A stretch of DNA of 64,000 bases from Rhizophagus clarus (Eukaryota; Glomeromycota; Glomeromycetes; Glomerales; Glomeraceae), in assembly GCA_015698045.1 (NCBI GenBank), contig BLAL01000057.1, forward strand, positions 186,001 through 250,000, in the 5' to 3' direction. Numbering within the stretch: position 1 is the first letter of the stretch; each line of letters opens with the position of its first letter. Below, piece after piece: positions 57,801 through 64,000 of the stretch. Under the pieces are notes generated by a model. That model was not told the DNA's origin. It ran no database searches and saw nothing but the letters and a program-made list of their open reading frames with translations. The translations under genes were made by a program, and so were the position numbers.

Positions 57801-60800
57801 CAGTCTCTGCTAAATCATCCCACTGACACAACTTTTCAAAGCATTCAAAGCGCCTTTCTTCCCACAAAGCAACCTATATATTTAGGTTATTAAAATATTA
57901 AAATCCTATTAAATAAAATATTCATAATACAATAAACAAACCTCAATATCATCAACATCAGTTTCACTTTTTAGTGCTTCTAAATAATATTTGCACGCTA
58001 ATGCGTAATCTCCTAAAAGCTCGGCATTAAGAGCATCTACATATCAAACCAAATTATTACATTCTTGCTTACTATATGTAAGAAATATTTTACTATGATT
58101 TACTTACCTTTTGTAAGTTCACTAACAACTATTTTGCTTTCATAAATACTTTTGTAAACATCATGCCCATCAATAGATTTATATAAATGACTCAATTCAA
58201 TCCAAGGCCTTTTGCTTGAAGCGACAAGGCTAGAATTTGTAGTACGTAACCTTTTTGATTCTAAATCAGAAATAGAAAATAAATGGTTTGTTATTTATTA
58301 TTATTCTAATAATAGGAAACGGAAAAACTAATTTACCTCTTTCTATAGAAGTGTTTAATAATTGGCGTTCTATCAGAATAATTCCCAATGATTCCGTTGA
58401 ACTTAAATTACATGCTTTACGAATCATATTGGGGTCAATTTCGATATCATTGGCTTCATAGCAAATTCTTAAACAGCTTCCAATAAATGGAGGGAAATTC
58501 ATTGTGGTTTTGCTAAATATGTTTTGAATATGCTGACCCATGGTTTTTTTGTACTCATTTATCTCTTCTGACTACAATAAATGCATATATTTTTCAATAT
58601 TGAATTTAAAATAATAAAAACACAATTGAATAGCTAGATATTTTACCTGTATTTTATTGTCAAGTTGATTGTATATTGAAACATATAAGGATGTGAATAA
58701 AATTCGAGATATATCCAAATCTCGTTGTGCCAATGTTTGCAATGGGTTAATTAGATCTCCATGATTAATTTCAATATCAGGAAGTTCTCCTATTAAATTT
58801 AATATTAATCTCAATAAAATAAATGATGAAAAATGAGTTTCGAATAAAATTTATCACAGCTTACCAACTCGATATTGACGTAACATTGAGATATTTTTCG
58901 GAAATACGTTTTGACTAGTTCTGTATATTTCATCTTGCTTTTTTTGTGATGCCATAATTTGCTTGAAGTCGAGTTGAGAATACGTTTTGAGGGATTGTCG
59001 ACCAAATCTTTGATATTCTGAATTTCGTGTGGAACTATACAGAAAAAATTTATAGAAAAACATAAGTAATTTGATTATGAAATATAAATTTAGAAGTCAA
59101 ATCATTAAAAACGAATAATTACTTATGTGTACTATCTTGATCTGTTTGATCACTTTTAAAACTTTGAGTAAACGATTGTGATAATAATAAGTTTGACTGT
59201 GTCAAAGAATAACCAGCAACTTGAGAACCGAGTCCCGCGTTTCCTGTTTAATTAAGTAAATAATTTATTATACAATAAAAGGTAGTAAGGAACCTTGTAA
59301 ACGATTATTACCTGGATCAAGAGTCAAACTAAACGCTAAATCTTTATTTGTTGCTCGAATTAAACCCTCTTGTCTTTTAAAGTTCCCCTGTAAATAATTA
59401 AATAATGTTGTTAAATTATTGAAAGTAGAAATCTTTTTTTTTTCCTTTACCTTTGGTTTGCTTGTTTGTGTATTCACGAATAAAGGAGTCATAGTGTTAT
59501 TTACTCTCCATGAAGTGTCAATGTCATCATAATTCTCATCAAATCTAGATTGTGGTAATGGTTGATCAAATATAGGCTTATTATAATCAATGCTTTTCTT
59601 GGATCCTTCAAGTAATAGGTAGCAAGCGTAATTAAGGAATAAATTCTCAGTTTCGGTATAATAAAGATTTCTAGTTTCATCAAAGATAATATTAGCATTA
59701 AGAATCAATGTTCTTCTTTCTTTTCTTTTTTAAAAAAAAGGAGTGCATTGACACAAACCCAATAAGCTCTTTTAACTTTGTAAATGTATCATATGAGAGT
59801 TCTTCTTGTGTGTGCCAAAATTCAACTAATGCTTGCTGAATCGACTCATCTGTATCAATTAATCCTCGCAAAAGATTTACTTTCAATTTTTGTTTAATTT
59901 CATCGGTTTCATTAATCTTATTATACATTTTGACCAAAATAATGTAATAAAATTTCTAAATGTACATTTTCTCAAGTTAAAGATATCAGGAGCTATTGAA
60001 TAAATTCATATTCTCTTAATAAACGTCAAAGGATACTCTGCAATCATGATTAGGATGATCTTGAAAACTATCGACCAAACTGTCCAAATAATATTCAAAT
60101 GTCGATTCATCAATTTCCTGAAGTACACCAGCTAATATTCTTAAGGCAAGCAACTGTTCGTTTTCATCTCTTGAATAATTTATAAAAGTAAGAAATTACG
60201 TTGATCTCTAATGAATTAATAAGGGAAGGTATAGTCACCTGTGCTTTAAAAAGCCTAGAAGCCTATCTCTTTGCAAATTCGTAAGTAAATCTGGATCATG
60301 TCCGGCACAAAATGAAATTATTTCTAAAGCTAATATTTTGTTGTTTAGTAATCTTGGTAGAATGCCGAAGACATATTTTAGAAATTTAATAGCGACGTCG
60401 ACATCATGCATTGAGATATGATGAATAACAGTGAGGAAGTTTTTCATATCGGACTCATTAGATAATGACTGTTTATACATTCCGGATATCTATTCAGAAA
60501 TCAAAAATATTAATTCACAAAAACTGTTAAATTATTAGAAAATCTTTAGATTTAGAAAGTTACTTTTTGCAGCATCGGATTCAATAAAGGCGATAAACCT
60601 TCAGAACAATGATATTTCCTTAAATGTTTTACGGCCAAACCACAAACCTACATAATGATAAGTTAAATAAAATAAAAGCATAAAATCCTTTGATAAAATA
60701 ACATAGAATTTCTATTCCAAACCTCAGCAGCTAACGCACGAACATTTGAATTAACATGGTTTAATAAATTATTTGTTAAATCCATATAGAATTTATCAGG

Positions 60801-63800
60801 CGTTAAACCGCCCAAGTCAAGTCCAACTTCGTCTTGAAACAATGGCTTGTCATGAGCTAATACTATTCCTAGTAATTGTAATCCAGTGTAAACTTTATCA
60901 ACATTTCCTGTAGAATCACTAAAGAGTTCATGAATGACGCGCTAAAATTAACAATTTTTTAAAGTTAAACCGATAATTATTGTTATTTCATTAAATATTA
61001 TAAATATGTTAGAACATTTTACCGTAGGCACAACGATTAATTCACTCCAAACTTCGAATATTGCTTTAATGATTATAATATTGTTCCTAATAACAACGCG
61101 TGATTCATTATAAGAATTCTTCATCAAAAACTCCTGGAAAATTTTAAAAGGTAATATTTTAAAATTAAATGAAAAAAATTGTTTAAAAGTAAACTATGAT
61201 TAATACCATCAATTCGTATATCAAAACTTTGTCTTGATGGGATTCTAACTTAACGAAAGATCCCCAGACAGTAACAATCGCGCAGAGATCCTAAATATAA
61301 ATAATAATATAGGATAAATACCAATCATAAAAGTTAAGCTCAAATTGCAATTACCTGAATAAAATAATTAATTCCTTCGCCATATGAGTTTCCTTCAATT
61401 ATCAATTTTATAATAGGACGAATCCACGAGGAAGCATATTTTTCAAATGCCTCCGGTATATTGACTATAATTTTAGCAATAAATAACCGTATATTGATAT
61501 GCGTATCACTTTCTACATGAATAGAAAAAAATAACTTATCAATATTGAACTTAAAACTTTTTATTCAATAAATTTACCTTTATTTTCGTTTCCGGTATTT
61601 ATAAACTTCTTATATATATCGTTTATCCACCCAGGCATTGACTCAACCGGATCTGTCGGTTTTGTTAATTGATTATGAAGTCGATCTATAACTTTAATAA
61701 TAATTTTCATACACGGATGGCGATTAAATACGTCAATTTCCAATTCAAGCCTAATAAATTGAAGATAAAGATAAGTAACTCGAAAAGACAAGTCAATGAT
61801 TAGTTGTTAAAATTTACTCTGATTTATTTTCAACTTGTTCATCAATCTCCATTGGGATTGGACCCGAGTCGGATTCACTAGAATTACCAATATCTTCAGA
61901 TTCATCAGGTAACTCATTAAAGAGGGCACTTCCCTATTTAACGAAGATTATTCATTTGATTAGGTTTATCTATCAGAAAAAGGCTCAAAAAGCACTCTTA
62001 TACGAACTTAACTTGAGTTACACTTGAATCTGCCAAATATTGTGACGCAATATATTTCAAACTACGTGGTCTTTATTACAAAATAATAAATTGGGTTAAA
62101 TAAACATGAGAATATTTAAAAACAAAAATCAATTCATTGTTTAAATATCGCACAGTTTTGTTTCCTTGAAAGTTCTTCCAGATTTTGATTTAAAATCATC
62201 GACTTTTGATCTAAAAAAAGGCTGATTCAATTCAACTTTTATTTTATAAGTCGTCTAAATATAAGTAAATTAGATTTAAGTACGCAATAAGATGCGTAGA
62301 TCGTAAAAAATATGTTAAATATTATACCTCTAAATCAATAATGTTTTCCCATAATAATTCGCCTTTTGAAATATTTTCGGCAAATAAAAATGCCTTATAA
62401 AACACCGGATTATCCTGGGTACACAAAATTACAGCTGCCAAAGCATTATATGCCTCACAACGGAAATGTAAATTAGCCTCAGACACTAATTTATTACCGT
62501 TGTCGTCCTAACAAAATAAAGATCATTAATTTTTTAAAAAAAGTGTTAGGATTTGGTTTTGTGTTAATTGTTAATTATGCATACTTTATCTGCACGTGAT
62601 TTAATCTTATGTGCTTTTTCCATCACTTTTCGTGTCAGTTCCTTTGCTTTTAATGGCCTTGTTTGACAATAAGCTTTAACAATTTCGCCCTTTTCGGAAT
62701 ATACGTCTTCCGCAGAAGCACGGAGATAAAGGATGTAAATTTTGTTAAGGATTTAAAGTTATATAATGTCCAAAAGCCATGAATAATTAAAAAAGGATAT
62801 TTGCAAAAGAGCTAGCGATCCTGCCTTTTCGTTGAGATTGTAAATCTTTTCATCAACATTTCTCACGTATTTGTCACGTTCAAGAAGGTCAATAATTTCA
62901 TTGATATGCTTCTTGAAAAAATCTAATAAAAATATCTTTGGACCTTGCAGCAAAGGTGGTGACAAAATCATTTCAATAATATTTCGTTGAAAGCTAATGT
63001 ATATTGGATTTGTAAAATATCTGTGTATATAATAACAAATTAGAGCTAATTTAAATCCAAAAAAAAAAAAAATTGCCAAAAAATGATGAAAATATACTAG
63101 TTACCCGTAAGCTATGTCCATTGTATCAACATATTTAGAACGAGAAAGTTTTGATATAAATTCGCTAGCTTGTCGCTGAAATTCCTCTCCGTGCACGTGA
63201 TCACTCTCACGACAGAAAGTGGGAATCAAGATTTTAAATAAGCTCACATTTCTGGATCTCACCATCGCTTTAAGCATTTTATCAAGAACTGATAAATATT
63301 CATTGAGTCTATATACAAACATGCAATAGCTATAAATGAATGTAATTTTAAATTAAAATCGTAATAAATTACATAAAAAAAATACTTTTTAGTTCCAAAT
63401 TTCGAGTAATCCTTGGAATCAGTAGGTAATTGTTGATAAAGAATGAATTCAATATAACCTTCAATCTAAAAAATCAATAACAAGTTATAAGTTATTCTTA
63501 TATAATAGTAAATTATTTCAACCTTACGATTTCACCTTTTCTTTTGGAAGATCTGATTTGAAGTAAAAAGGAAGGAGATCTAAAGCTTCATTCTTGAACT
63601 CAAGTTCTACTTGTTTATCAAGAAATGTTTCAAAATTTTCACGAAATAAATTTTGGAATTCTTCCAACGAAAATCGTCTTAGTAAGTTCGGCTCCAGCAT
63701 AAATAATCCATTCCATAATTTCAGTAAATAATGCCGATCATAGGTACACATTTTCGCACTGTACGTACAAGAGAGTTAAATTTGATTATAAATAATAAAA

Positions 63801-64000
63801 ATGGCTTAAATTATACTTACAAACTTTTAAGAAAGTAGAACTCCGAAATCAACTATACATAAGAGTATAAAATAGTTAATCAATAGAATAAATTCTTAAA
63901 GAACGTTTTTTGCACTCACTCACATGATCCAAAAATGCTAAGCTCTGTTGGGTGTCATTCTTGGAGGACAAGTAATCAATCAGATTTAATATTATATCCT
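53126..64000 (-). CDS. PRKDC: DNA-PKcs-like phosphatidylinositol 3-kinase-related kinase, many exons, 5' end outside window
   Basis: One large gene on the minus strand with tens of exons of about 90-450 nt and introns of about 60-110 nt (GT-AG). DNA-PKcs is recruited by Ku to broken DNA ends and drives non-homologous end joining. Order from 5' to 3': helical HEAT-type exons (64000 to about 59700), the region equivalent to the autophosphorylation cluster (59708-59268, [12 protein letters not shown]), [20 protein letters not shown] (58880-58740), FAT-domain exons (58541 to about 55000, for example [18 protein letters not shown]), the kinase domain (54898-53426) and the FATC end. Similarity to human DNA-PKcs is clear in YDG...[48 protein letters not shown] and [17 protein letters not shown]. 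The N-terminal portion lies beyond 64000. Saccharomyces and Schizosaccharomyces lack this gene. Confidence 0.93.
58572..59708 (-). other. PRKDC: Exons equivalent to the DNA-PKcs regulatory linker
   Basis: Reads [20 protein letters not shown]-like sequence (about 59440-59500), then [39 protein letters not shown], and [20 protein letters not shown]. In vertebrates this interval carries the clustered Thr/Ser sites autophosphorylated to release the kinase. The flanking landmarks (TPMFVETQ and LPDIQIKHSSLITPLQ in human) are conserved, but I see few SQ/TQ sites here: TQTS near the start is one. Confidence 0.75.
59698..64000 (-). other. PRKDC: HEAT-repeat exons of the DNA-PKcs-like gene (partial)
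   Basis: About fifteen alpha-helical exons, for example 60480-60235 ([19 protein letters not shown]), 61791-61561, 63079-62800, 63322-63101 and 63751-63524 ([39 protein letters not shown]). The helix-turn-helix pattern fits the HEAT solenoid that forms the ring of DNA-PKcs. The coding region continues past base 64000. Confidence 0.8.

Noticed and set aside
1-64000. CRISPR array
   Set aside because: Tandem arrays here have directly abutting or intron-like spacers that are homologous between units, unlike CRISPR spacers, and the genome is eukaryotic.

Overview
The window is nuclear DNA of a very AT-rich fungus, most likely an arbuscular mycorrhizal fungus of the Rhizophagus type. That is an inference from several things together: many short GT-AG introns, an HMG-box gene of the MATA-HMG kind, a COQ10 gene, a full DNA-PKcs-type kinase gene, BED/hAT and LINE remnants, and dense inverted-repeat elements. 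No species-diagnostic marker is present.

Layout. 0-1 kb: a 41-bp satellite (10 copies). 1.1-4.7 kb: a 5'-truncated, decayed LINE ending in a 23-A tail. 5.0-5.3 kb: a short tandem array, interrupted by later insertions and seen again at 15.5 kb. 5.4-6.0 kb: a hAT-like MITE. 6.2-12.5 kb: a CACTA-type element (ends CACTAGTC, 3-bp duplication TAT). 12.5-15.5 kb: a dead BED-hAT transposon with an 8-bp duplication. 15.9-17.4 kb: another inverted-repeat element and a tandem array. 17.7-22.4 kb: a CACTG-ended element (duplication TAA) whose ends are packed with CATATCGGGTACCCGATATG-like palindromes. It carries a multi-exon gene for a small basic Myb/SANT-like protein that no single open frame reveals. 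24.3-25.3 kb: a small inverted-repeat element holding another array. 25-28 kb is AT-rich filler.

Host genes. COQ10 (three exons, minus strand, 29.4-30.2 kb), a MATA-HMG-like gene (minus, 32.0-32.7 kb), a possible small gene at 33 kb next to an old ~2-kb tandem duplication (33.1-37.0 kb), a divergent HMG-like gene (plus, 49.25-49.62 kb), and a DNA-PKcs-like kinase gene filling 53.1-64.0 kb on the minus strand and running off the right edge. Between 38 and 52 kb lie several MITEs with clear ends (38.1-39.5, 45.6-46.25, 46.27-47.17 and 51.2-52.1 kb), two short retroposed fragments with 15-18 bp duplications, and a 6-kb AT desert.

The most unusual feature recurs at about seven places: tandem arrays in which each repeat unit is a complete splicing module. 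A short exon-like block (15-42 nt) is followed by an intron-like spacer (45-100 nt) with GTAAG-type donor, often a TACTAAC-type branch site, and a T-rich stretch ending in TAG. In the CACTG element the modules continue the reading frame of the Myb-like gene for 181 codons and would add a 12-residue tandem repeat to it. Most of these arrays sit inside DNA transposons, and together they suggest a transposon-borne system of serial mini-exons, possibly for alternatively spliced proteins. This is read from sequence only; no transcript evidence was available.
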